NCBI GenBank assembly: GCA_964621785.1
Contig: CAZUPD010000016.1
Location: forward strand, 1-64,000
Source of the DNA: JACKDW01 sp964621785
GTDB lineage: Bacteria; Myxococcota_A; Polyangia; Nannocystales; Nannocystaceae
DNA length: 64,000 nt
Direction of reading: 5' to 3'
The notes below the pieces were generated by a model, which was not told where the DNA came from, ran no database searches, and worked only from the letters and a program-made list of their open reading frames with translations. The position numbers and the translations under genes are program-made. Below, in pieces: positions 1 to 7,177 of this stretch. Position 1 is the stretch's first letter. Every line of letters starts with the position of its first letter.

Positions 1-318
1 GCGACTGTTCGGGATGATGGGTGGGACTTTTCGTTGGTGTATGCGCCTGAGCCTGGGCCTGTGCCTGTGCCGACACCTGAGCCTGAACCGAAGCCGGACA
101 CAAAGCCGAAGCCGGACACAAAGCCGAAGCCGGACACGAAACCGAAGCCGGACACGAAACCGAAGCCGGAACCAAAGTCGACGCCCTCACCACAGCCGAC
201 GCCTCCATCAACGCAAACGCCCGGGCCATCGCCGGTGCCTTGGGGGCGCTACGTGGTGGCGGGAAGTGTGATTTTCTTTGGGACTTGGGCCCTTACTCGC
301 AATCGGAGTGGGTCATGA
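1..318 (+). CDS. Pro/Lys-rich repeat protein with C-terminal membrane anchor (5' truncated)
   Basis: The reading frame is open from the first base, so the true start lies upstream of the window. The visible 105 residues begin with a short ordered stretch. They continue as a Pro-Lys-rich region with four copies of KPDTKP, then more Pro/Thr/Ser, and end in one hydrophobic segment (about the last 25 residues, core YVVAGSVIFFGTWAL) followed by a short Arg-containing tail. This architecture suggests a protein whose extended proline-rich stalk spans the periplasm or wall and which is anchored at its C terminus. I do not recognise a family and infer no function. Confidence 0.6.
   Translation, partial: ATVRDDGWDFSLVYAPEPGPVPVPTPEPEPKPDTKPKPDTKPKPDTKPKPDTKPKPEPKSTPSPQPTPPSTQTPGPSPVPWGRYVVAGSVIFFGTWALTRNRSGS
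91..162 (+). repeat. Four 18-bp tandem repeats coding KPDTKP
   Basis: Four adjacent 18-bp units start at 91, 109, 127 and 145. They differ only at silent positions (units 1-2 versus 3-4). The unit length is a multiple of three, so copy-number change would lengthen or shorten the proline-rich stalk without breaking the frame. Confidence 0.85.
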
Positions 319-479
319 CCATCTAGGAGCGGGCTTGACCGAGCAAATGGGCGTCCCTTCTAGGGCCACGATGCATTGGCGATCCCCGAGAGAAGTTTTA
401 TGGGCGCTGTAGGCACTGAAGTTCCGGTGAGAGACACAAATTTTGGAACTAGACCGTTGTTTGCAGTAAGCTGACTGTC

Positions 480-1772
480 GTGCCGGATCCGACGAAAGAG
501 CAGGAAGTGTCACCCAAGACGCTCTGTTGGGCGAGGAGTCGCTCGTTGCTCAGTCACGTTGAGGTCGCAAAGAAACTTAAGCGGAAGTCCGTCGACGCGG
601 ACACAGTCAAGGGCTGGGAGCGTGGCGAAGGCCAACCTACCACAGCGCAGTTACGTGCTCTTGCCCAGTTCTATCGAGTTCCTGAGCGCTGGCTGTACTA
701 CCCTGAACCCCCAGTGCACTTCGACGACCTTGGCCTTGTGGATTTCCGCACCGATGCAGGTCAGCCTCTCATAACTCTCTCGCAGAACCTCCGAAGCTCC
801 ATCCAGCACGCGCTGGCAATCCAGACTTGGGTGTCGGATTATCGAGCTTATACCCAACAAGAACCGGTCTCGCTGGTAGGTGCTAGGTCTGACCACGACA
901 GCCCCGTACACGTCGCCAGCTACCTACGAGACGTCCTTGGTTTAGAGCAACTACGTAATGCAGCCGGGACATCCTTGGATTTTCTCAAGCAAGTTCGAGC
1001 TCAACTTGAGGACGTGGGGGTGCTTGTACTGCGAATGGGACAGGTAGCGAATAAGACGCCATGGAGCTTGGATCCTGAAGAGTTCAAGGGATTCACTCTA
1101 ATTGACGAGGACAAGCTCGCTCCGCTAGTCTTCATAAACCGGAAAGACCTCCCTGATGCCCAGCTTTTCACTCTCGGCCATGAGCTTGCCCACTTAGTAA
1201 CCGGGGGAACGGGGGTGTCAAACGAGGAGATCGACAATTTCGATGACAATCGACCGAGGATTGAACGCTTCTGCGACGAAGTTGCTGAAGAGCTCCTGGT
1301 TCCAAGTACTCAGTTCGAAAACTTATGGGGCAGAAATACGAAGGGGCTGGAGCCGCAGAGAGTTGACAGTGTTGCGGCCGAGTTGAAAGTCACTCCATTG
1401 CTCGCTGGACGCCGAGCAGTCTCACTGAAACGGGTCTCTCAGCACTCTTTTTATCAATTTGTCGCTAGGTATCGGTCACAACCCACGCCGAAGAAACGTC
1501 CTGGGGGTAACCCTTACACCACGATGCCGTCATGGTACGGACGTCGTCTGACCCATCTCCTTGCCTCAGCAGCTACCTCTGGTTATCATTCTGGGTCCGA
1601 TGCCCTTGCTCTCTTGGGGGTTTCGTTCGCAACTGCCCGAAGGTTGGCAGAATGCACCTTTAGGGAGAAGAATAACTCAGCTTCGAGCTCTTCTCAAACG
1701 CATTCTCGGCTAGAAATGAAGCGTTTCCCTTTGATCGAACTCGATGATTCTTGGCGGAACTCGAGACCTTAG
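480..1772 (+). CDS. XRE-type HTH and ImmA/IrrE-family metallopeptidase fusion
   Basis: A 430-residue protein with a GTG start. The N-terminal 80 residues read as a Cro/C1-type helix-turn-helix (VKGWERGEGQPTTAQLRAL). The middle carries the zinc-peptidase motif HELAH at residues 234-238, followed by the family's ERFCDEVAEELLVP helix near 260-272, typical of ImmA/IrrE (COG2856) proteins. Such proteins cleave or inactivate a repressor or antitoxin partner. The next gene starts four bases after its stop and encodes a DUF4411 PIN-like protein. This pairing is common on mobile islands and is usually annotated as toxin-antitoxin-like. The lower GC and the neighbouring integrase support acquisition by transfer. 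Family call is firm; the role is inferred. Confidence 0.85.
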   Translation: MPDPTKEQEVSPKTLCWARSRSLLSHVEVAKKLKRKSVDADTVKGWERGEGQPTTAQLRALAQFYRVPERWLYYPEPPVHFDDLGLVDFRTDAGQPLITLSQNLRSSIQHALAIQTWVSDYRAYTQQEPVSLVGARSDHDSPVHVASYLRDVLGLEQLRNAAGTSLDFLKQVRAQLEDVGVLVLRMGQVANKTPWSLDPEEFKGFTLIDEDKLAPLVFINRKDLPDAQLFTLGHELAHLVTGGTGVSNEEIDNFDDNRPRIERFCDEVAEELLVPSTQFENLWGRNTKGLEPQRVDSVAAELKVTPLLAGRRAVSLKRVSQHSFYQFVARYRSQPTPKKRPGGNPYTTMPSWYGRRLTHLLASAATSGYHSGSDALALLGVSFATARRLAECTFREKNNSASSSSQTHSRLEMKRFPLIELDDSWRNSRP

Positions 1773-1776
1773 ACTC

Positions 1777-2340
1777 ATGGCGTACTCGATCGACACCAGC
1801 TATTTCATCGAAGCCTGGAACGTATGGTACCCCTACGACAAATTCGAGGGTGTTTGGCGAGTATTTGCCTCAGCTGCTTGCAGCGGTGACCTTTTTGTAA
1901 TCGATAGCGTCTACAATGAGCTTAAACGACATGTACCTGATATCGTCAAATTCTTCGATTACCATGCGAGCGGGTGGAAAAAAAAGACGACCACTGATAG
2001 TAAGATGATAACCGCCCTAAATGCACTGGAGGCAGACCTCGTAGCAGGAAATATTCATCGAAGGTACAATACCCAGAATATAGAGAAGTACATGTGTGTT
2101 GCGGATCCTGCCCTTGTTGTACACGCGGAACTCTATGGCCACGTCGTTATTTCGAATGAGATTTCAGATCCTTCAGCCAAAAAGGGACCAAAGATTCCAG
2201 ATCTATGTCGTCTAAAGGGAGTTTCTCATGCGTCTCCAGCTGAATTCGCACTGAAGCTACCGTATAAGTTTGTCTCACTGGCGACCAAATCTAGTTTGAA
2301 ATCGAGCCATCGAAACGGGTTTTCGGTGCATCCTGACTAG
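1777..2340 (+). CDS. DUF4411 PIN-like domain protein (putative RNase partner of the upstream peptidase)
   Basis: 187 residues from the ATG at 1777. An in-frame ATG at 1744 overlaps the previous gene, but the 1777 start gives the family-typical N terminus MAYSIDTSYFIEAW. The SIDTSYFIE stretch holds the first conserved Asp of PIN-like nucleases. Further acidic residues follow in VADPALVVHAELYG, and EISDPSAKKGPKIPDLC near the C terminus matches the DUF4411 pattern. It lies directly after the XRE-ImmA/IrrE gene and is probably co-transcribed. The expected activity is metal-dependent RNA cleavage in the cytoplasm, inferred from the fold. Its AT-rich codons differ from core genes of the window. Confidence 0.75.
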   Translation: MAYSIDTSYFIEAWNVWYPYDKFEGVWRVFASAACSGDLFVIDSVYNELKRHVPDIVKFFDYHASGWKKKTTTDSKMITALNALEADLVAGNIHRRYNTQNIEKYMCVADPALVVHAELYGHVVISNEISDPSAKKGPKIPDLCRLKGVSHASPAEFALKLPYKFVSLATKSSLKSSHRNGFSVHPD

Positions 2341-2378
2341 CGGTCGTTCGTCTCCTACCGAGGTTGGCCAGTGTGTTA

Positions 2379-2813
2379 TTATCGTTCAACTGCATTAAGC
2401 TCTTTCCGTGTTGCACTGCCCTCTTCGAGGCACAGGCGATCAATGAGGTCGAGGGAACGGCGTGTCCATTCATCGTTTTGGTGATAGAGCTGGAAAACAA
2501 CCGGGACGAGTATGTCACTGAATGAACCTTTTTCTATCCGATCAAGAATTTTCTCGCATGCATCGCATGCGATTCCCGGAAACCGGCCGTAAGTCGTTTT
2601 TTTGGAGACGTGTAAGATATCGTTTGAAACTTTCGAACACCCTGCAACACGCAGCAACTTTGACCGAAAAAGGTCAACAGCGACAACTTGACATCGCTCC
2701 GCCCAATTGCGAGTGTAAACACCCGTCGTCGGAGCCCCCTCATGCACATTTCCGAACGGATCGAGCGAGAGCTCGGACTCGGCTGACCCCGAGACGGGTA
2801 CCGGCGAAGTCAA
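2379..2813 (-). CDS. Hypothetical protein, uncertain
   Basis: A 144-residue frame starting at a TTG. The C-terminal two thirds read like a folded protein with alternating helices (GIACDACEKILDRIEKGSFSD). I recognise no family. It lies immediately past the end of a relic of a Cys-rich repeat gene on the same strand. A longer opposite-strand frame (2522-3133) looks less protein-like. The start could be internal, and the first 30 residues may not be translated. It may be island cargo or a fossil. Confidence 0.35.
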   Translation of the reverse strand: MTSPVPVSGSAESELSLDPFGNVHEGAPTTGVYTRNWAERCQVVAVDLFRSKLLRVAGCSKVSNDILHVSKKTTYGRFPGIACDACEKILDRIEKGSFSDILVPVVFQLYHQNDEWTRRSLDLIDRLCLEEGSATRKELNAVER

Positions 2814-2932
2814 CTGGCGTCACAGAGCTCGACCCCTGCGTAGATGTAGCCATCACCAAAAATGTTGTAGTTACAACCTTCGTCACACGGCAGCAGGCCA
2901 TCATCGCAATCTTCCCCTTCACCGTCAACCAT
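2810..2932 (-). pseudogene. Relic of a Cys-rich DUF4215-type repeat protein
   Basis: A 40-residue stretch reads EDCDDGLLPCDEGCNYN then FGDGYIYAGVELCD and stops at a TGA. Spacing of Cys, the ECDDG-like core and the GDG start of a next repeat match the myxobacterial Cys-rich repeat that is intact in the lipoprotein at 18282-19823. There is no signal peptide and no further repeats, so this looks like a fragment left by rearrangement at the island. Too short to be certain. Confidence 0.45.
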
Positions 2933-2954
2933 CCCATGGAGACTCTCGAGTGGC

Positions 2955-3941
2955 TCAGCGGTAGGTACACCTCAGAAAGTTGTTCACTTCCGCCACTGTT
3001 GCATGTAGCTTCTCCAAGTACGAGCGAACAAGCCCAGGGAGACGCAGGTTTACACGGTCCTCTCCAGAGTAAAATAACTTTCGGTTACCATGTTTTGCCC
3101 AACCATTGCCATTTCGGTCTGGCAATAAAATAAACCTCTCAGTCCGAATGCCATTCGAGACCGTTTGATAGACTCTTGGTAGATCATCAATCAAACCTTC
3201 ATGCGTAACAAGGTCTCGAACAAGTCCTATCTCCCTTGTCAACTCAGATCTTTCAAGGAGAGTGTCCTTCGTCTTGATTTTTGCCAATCTCGCATTTCTC
3301 CCAAATAAGACATTATGAGATGCCAATTTAGGGTATTTAACAAAACTTTTTTGAAGGTTCTCTGCTTCATGCGCGATTCTCATCGTATAGTCAAGTGTGC
3401 TGCTAAGCCGAACATAAATCATATTTAGAAAAGCAAAAAGTTTGGTTGTTGTAGGGCCCGAGTGCCATCTCGTTCCATCCAAGTCTTCTGGAAGGTGACC
3501 AAAGTTTAGTTCGCTATAGAACTCCCCTGTAAAAAGACAAACCTCCTTCATAGTCTCCTGAATCGCAGAGACCATCTTGGCACAATCGCAAAAATAGAGG
3601 AGCTTCCACAAGCTCTCGTCATTCGCAGCCTTTGTAAACTTCTCAAAATCACCCCGCGACATTTTGGATTCTGAGGTAAGACCCGCGGTCAATAGCGCCT
3701 CTGGGTACTCCTGTCGAGAATCATGATAGTTGCTAGAAGAACCAAAAAGTGTCTCAGCGAGAAGATCCTGGAGCAGAACACACTCGCCGTCAATTTCGAC
3801 TTGATTATCACCATGGACGGGTCGATAGTCGTACCATGGAGATGGGCCCTTGCAGTATACTTCATCGCTAGGCGAACAGTCATCAAGGCTCGCTAGGGGT
3901 ACGCCTCGCGCAGTTAGGAAGTCCGGGGGGTGATTCTTCAT
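2955..3941 (-). CDS. HEPN-like domain protein of unknown function
   Basis: 328 residues, AT-rich relative to the rest of the window. The N-terminal third is unassigned. The C-terminal half is all-helical, beginning with FLNMIYVRLSSTLDYTMRIA and including a RDLVTH segment. That segment fits the R-X4-6-H motif of HEPN nuclease-fold proteins, and the overall pattern resembles the Cthe_2314-type HEPN group. Many HEPN proteins are RNases in toxin-antitoxin or antiphage systems. This one sits in an integrase-bearing island with other defence-type genes and has no obvious nucleotidyltransferase partner beside it. HEPN is a pattern-based guess; RNase activity is inference. Confidence 0.55.
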   Translation of the reverse strand: MKNHPPDFLTARGVPLASLDDCSPSDEVYCKGPSPWYDYRPVHGDNQVEIDGECVLLQDLLAETLFGSSSNYHDSRQEYPEALLTAGLTSESKMSRGDFEKFTKAANDESLWKLLYFCDCAKMVSAIQETMKEVCLFTGEFYSELNFGHLPEDLDGTRWHSGPTTTKLFAFLNMIYVRLSSTLDYTMRIAHEAENLQKSFVKYPKLASHNVLFGRNARLAKIKTKDTLLERSELTREIGLVRDLVTHEGLIDDLPRVYQTVSNGIRTERFILLPDRNGNGWAKHGNRKLFYSGEDRVNLRLPGLVRSYLEKLHATVAEVNNFLRCTYR

Positions 3942-4405
3942 CGTTAGATACCAAAGTCTGGTGGTTTTGAGAGATTGTTAAGTGTAGCTCGAAGGATGGG
4001 AAATTCCCTATTTATGATTCGCTAGTCTCAGGATGGCACAGGAGACCAACCGCAACATCGAGACCAGGTCGGTCCCGAAAAGGGGCTGGCAAACCGACGG
4101 TTGAGCTCGATTCGTTCACCGTTATGATGCATGCGTTATCGTAGCTCGGAACGTGCAAGAATGCCCATTGTGCAAGAGCGTCGTGAACACTGCTTATCAA
4201 GCATTACACGAAGGATGCGACAACTAACCTCCCCAGCCGGTGAGATCACCTCACCTGATGAAAATCACGACCAGCCAGCCGCCTCGGAACGCGTTGCCGT
4301 CGTTGAGGTCGGGCACCAACGTGTGCGGCAAGGGTTCGTACCTTGTCGTGCCCACGAGGATGAAAGCGCACGGCCTGTCAACATGTACTTACATGGAGCG
4401 CGGAT
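3942..4405. other. Gap without a convincing gene
   Basis: This 460-bp stretch lies between the divergently arranged HEPN-like gene and the EAD protein gene, so it should hold both promoters. Several short frames cross it on both strands but none looks like a folded protein. One copy of the decanucleotide TGYANNTRCA lies at 4384-4393. Confidence 0.4.
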
Positions 4406-5080
4406 TTGTGGACCCGTTGCGCGCTGTCGTGCTATTGCGACGTCGTGTTCCAGCTCCTCACGAGCCTTTTTGTAGATCCCTCAGAAGCTCGGCGTTTCTT
4501 CTCGATTTGGCTTTCCAAACGGGACGGAGTTGACCTCAACGCGATCGTTTGGAGCCGTTCCCATGCCCAGGTGATGTTCGAGCTCTCCCAGCATCTCGAA
4601 GCCGCCGGGCTTGTTGGCGACGAGCTGCTCGACGCCCTCGCTGCACTAAAGCCGGCACGCGCAGCTGAAATTTACAACATCACCGTTCCGCGAGCGCCTG
4701 ACCGCACACCGAAAGTTCACCGGCTCAAATGGCTCGTCGTCGGGTTCGCTGGCCTTGTCGCTATTTTCGCCGTTGTGTTCCTCGCGTGGACATTCGGGGA
4801 GAGTACCCCTGACACGGAAAGTGCCAGCTCCCAACCGGAGGAACGTCCCACTCACGAGGAGCCCACTCGCAAGGAGTGTGAGCGTCACGCCGACCACTAC
4901 GCGAACCTGATGGCCAAAGGTCAGGAAGGTCCGCAAGCCGAAATCGCAAAGTCCGTGGCCGCTGAAATGCGCCCCGAACTGATCCGCGAATGTGTTGCGG
5001 AGCGGACGAAGAGCGAGATTGAGTGCATGCAGAGAGCTCAGGAGATGGAAGTGCTCGAGGCCTGCTTACGGTCGAAATAA
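4406..5080 (+). CDS. Membrane protein with N-terminal effector-associated domain (EAD1-like)
   Basis: 224 residues from a TTG preceded by GGAG at seven bases; a GTG at 4445 is an alternative. Residues about 14-92 form a helical domain with LLTSLFVDPSEARRFF, an LEAAGLV helix and the closing PARAAEI, resembling effector-associated domain 1 described for bacterial conflict systems. Residues 109-131 are one transmembrane helix. The remaining 90 residues are charged with spaced Cys (KECERHADHY, LIRECVAERT, EIECMQRAQE), a pattern I know from small myxobacterial extracytoplasmic proteins. EADs act as adaptors that bring effectors to matching partners. A membrane-anchored EAD in an integrase island could be the sensor or executor of a defence system. 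The partner carrying a second EAD is not seen here. Confidence 0.6.
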   Translation: MWTRCALSCYCDVVFQLLTSLFVDPSEARRFFSIWLSKRDGVDLNAIVWSRSHAQVMFELSQHLEAAGLVGDELLDALAALKPARAAEIYNITVPRAPDRTPKVHRLKWLVVGFAGLVAIFAVVFLAWTFGESTPDTESASSQPEERPTHEEPTRKECERHADHYANLMAKGQEGPQAEIAKSVAAEMRPELIRECVAERTKSEIECMQRAQEMEVLEACLRSK

Positions 5081-5163
5081 CGCCCTGAACCGACGCTGCC
5101 AAGCCGAGCCCAAGCACCACATTTGATGACCCGCGGGCCGGCACTACGATCAGGTGCGGGAGG

Positions 5164-5181
5164 TATGTGTAGTGACACATA
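5164..5181 (+). promoter_or_regulatory. Palindrome upstream of the excisionase-integrase pair
   Basis: TATGTGT, a 4-base spacer, then ACACATA: a perfect inverted repeat 73 bases before the excisionase-like gene. Its position fits an operator or an excisionase-binding site. No binding protein can be named. Confidence 0.5.
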
Positions 5182-5254
5182 AACCTAGACGCGTAAATCT
5201 GAACAGTTCGAAACTCATCACTTACCGCAACATCTTGCAACGGAGGTCGCAACC

Positions 5255-5557
5255 ATGAGCGACCACCCACACATCGGAACCTGCCGCTGCGATGACAGCC
5301 GTCGCCCGCCTGGTGGAACCGGCCTGTGCACCGGCTCGCCCCGCGAGCGATCTCCCGAGACCGAGCCAATTATTTCTGCCAAGGAGGCCATGGATCTGCT
5401 CGGGATCTCGCGGAATACCATGTATAGGCTACTAAATTCCGGCCGGATCGTCGGAGCTGTAAGGCTTGGTCGTAACTGGAAAATTTGCCGTAAAACCCTG
5501 CTACGTTCGTTTCCGGCATGCACGTCACCATCACGAAGGAAGGACTTCCGAAGATGA
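5255..5557 (+). CDS. Excisionase-like helix-turn-helix protein
   Basis: 100 residues with GGAGG eight bases before the ATG. The C-terminal 65 residues hold a MerR/excisionase-type winged helix-turn-helix (ISAKEAMDLLGISRNTMYRL followed by a basic wing, VGAVRLGRNWKI). The N-terminal 38 residues are Pro/Arg/Cys-rich and unassigned. The stop overlaps the integrase start as ATGA, so the two are translationally coupled. It probably directs excision or integration polarity of the island, and may also regulate the pair. Confidence 0.8.
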   Translation: MSDHPHIGTCRCDDSRRPPGGTGLCTGSPRERSPETEPIISAKEAMDLLGISRNTMYRLLNSGRIVGAVRLGRNWKICRKTLLRSFPACTSPSRRKDFRR

Positions 5558-6687
5558 GTGTACGAGCAACTAAAACCCGCACTGGCCGTCAGATCTGGCT
5601 GGTCGAAGTCAAGCGCGACCGTGGTGCATTCCACCGTCGCCGGTTCCTCGACCGGAAAAAGTTCCTGAAGGTCGATGCCCAAACCATCGAACGTGAACTT
5701 GTGCGCGAATACGAGGCACTCAAGAAAGGTGGCCAATGTAGCGACATCAACCATCACCCCGGGACCTTTGACGGTGGCGACATTCCATTCTCCACCTACG
5801 CCCGGCATTTCCTCAAACTGCAGGATGCGAGCCTTTCGGACTTGCCAAACAAGCAGCGCAACGTCGATCTTCACCTGATTCCCTTCTTTGGCAACACCCC
5901 GCTTGCCAACATCTCGACGCTCATGATCGATGAATTTACCGCAAAGCTTCAGAAGGAGGCGATTCCCGGTCGCTCCGGCAAGCGTAACCCAAAGACGGTC
6001 AACAACATCCTAACGACGCTGAGAACCATCCTCACCCGAGCGATGGATCACGACTTGATCGACCGGGTTCCCAAAGTCAGGAGGCTAGCGGTGCCCGTGC
6101 TCGATGCCGACTACCTGTACGGGGACGAAGTCCCAACCCTGGTCAACGCCACTCCGGAGCAATGGCGCCCACTGATCCAGACCGCACTGTTCACAGGGCT
6201 TCGGCGCGGCGAACTCTACGAGCTGCGCTGGTCGGATGTCATGCTCAACAGCCCACACCCGAATATCCGGGTTGCTCGCAGCGTGGTCATCGGCAACTCG
6301 ATTGCCGAGTACCGCGTCAAAGCGCCCAAGAGCGGACGGGGACGGACAGTCCCATTAAAGAAGGAGATCGCGGAAATCCTCCGCAGGCACAAGCCCGCGG
6401 ATGCAAAGCGAAACGATCTCGTGTTCACCGAGCCGGAGGGAGGCTACATGCAGCCCAAACGCTTCTACCTGCTGGTCACCAAAGCCGGCCAAGCGGTAGG
6501 TCGCCACGTCCGACCGCACATGCTCCGCCACACGTTCGCGTCGACCGCGTACATGAAAGGCGTACCACCCCAGGATCTCCAGAAGTGGCTCGGCCACGTG
6601 GACATCACAACCACCCAGCGCTATGCGCACATGCATCCCAACTCAGGGAGAGATCTCATCGAGCTGCTCTCATTTGGAGAGATGTGA
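5554..6687 (+). CDS. Tyrosine recombinase (island integrase)
   Basis: 377 residues from the ATG at 5554, which overlaps the upstream stop; an earlier in-frame ATG at 5518 is less likely. An N-terminal SAM-like core-binding region (about residues 65-160, FSTYARHFLKLQDASLSD) precedes the catalytic domain. Visible catalytic residues are Arg217 (TGLRRGE), His322 and Arg325 (HMLRHTF), His348 (LGHVD) and Tyr357 (TTTQRYAHM). All are present, so the enzyme should be active. It ends 100 bp from the 3' end of a tRNA-Asn gene, the usual target of this family. It probably integrates and excises the island that extends leftward beyond the window. Confidence 0.95.
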   Translation: MSVRATKTRTGRQIWLVEVKRDRGAFHRRRFLDRKKFLKVDAQTIERELVREYEALKKGGQCSDINHHPGTFDGGDIPFSTYARHFLKLQDASLSDLPNKQRNVDLHLIPFFGNTPLANISTLMIDEFTAKLQKEAIPGRSGKRNPKTVNNILTTLRTILTRAMDHDLIDRVPKVRRLAVPVLDADYLYGDEVPTLVNATPEQWRPLIQTALFTGLRRGELYELRWSDVMLNSPHPNIRVARSVVIGNSIAEYRVKAPKSGRGRTVPLKKEIAEILRRHKPADAKRNDLVFTEPEGGYMQPKRFYLLVTKAGQAVGRHVRPHMLRHTFASTAYMKGVPPQDLQKWLGHVDITTTQRYAHMHPNSGRDLIELLSFGEM

Positions 6688-6749
6688 GCTAGGATCTGTG
6701 AGAATTCTGAAAACACCTCGAGAAACACCTCAAAAGGTGCCCTAAAGGA

Positions 6750-6779
6750 AACGCCGTCTAGCGGGTGCTAGACGGCGTT
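6750..6779 (-). terminator. Hairpin terminator of the tRNA-Asn gene
   Basis: A perfect 13-bp stem (AACGCCGTCTAGC and its complement) with a 4-base loop lies just beyond the tRNA 3' end. On the minus strand it is followed by TTTCCTTT. It could also stop transcripts from the convergent integrase gene. Confidence 0.8.
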
Positions 6780-6786
6780 CTAAAAG

Positions 6787-6859
6787 CTCCGGCAACAGGA
6801 CTCGAACCTGTGACAAGTCGGTTAACAGCCGACTGCTCTACCAACTGAGCTATGCCGGA
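6787..6859 (-). tRNA. tRNA-Asn (anticodon GTT)
   Basis: The minus strand folds as a complete 73-nt tRNA. The acceptor stem is TCCGGCA with TGCCGGA. The D loop is AGCTCAGTTGGTAGAGC, the T arm contains GGTTCGAGTCC, and the anticodon GTT lies at 6824-6826. No CCA is encoded. Its 3' end faces the integrase gene, which makes the 3' half of this tRNA the likely attachment site of the island. Confidence 0.95.
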
Positions 6860-6873
6860 AAGTTTGGGCGAGC

Positions 6874-6902
6874 TATTTACCGGAGTCTGAGGGCGAGGTC
6901 AA
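6874..6902 (-). promoter_or_regulatory. Sigma-70-type promoter of tRNA-Asn
   Basis: On the minus strand TTGACC (6902-6897), a 17-bp spacer and TAAATA (6879-6874) end 15 bases before the tRNA 5' end. The match and spacing are close to the housekeeping consensus. Confidence 0.7.
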
Positions 6903-7177
6903 GGCCTTTGTCGCACCAATGTGATGCGCATATGACGCCCTTATTCTAGGTTGAGAAGCTGGCCAAGATCCCATGGCCAGCCGAATTTGGTCGAATGCGC
7001 TTATGGTTTGGTTTACTTGCACTTACATACGTAACTGTTCAAATAACTTAATCACTGTATTCCCGAACTCGTTTGAAAGTGCACGGATCGGTTGTCGCCC
7101 TCTCTCATCCGGCTATACCCGTTAGGCATCCCGGCTCGCGGCCCGTTGGCCGTTTCTATTTCGGATATCATCGACTG

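Noticed and set aside
2522..3133. 203-residue plus-strand frame
   Set aside because: Composition is not protein-like, and it overlaps better minus-strand candidates, including the end of the HEPN-like gene.
5518..5553. Earlier start of the integrase
   Set aside because: The ATG at 5554 overlaps the excisionase stop as ATGA, which is the usual coupled arrangement.
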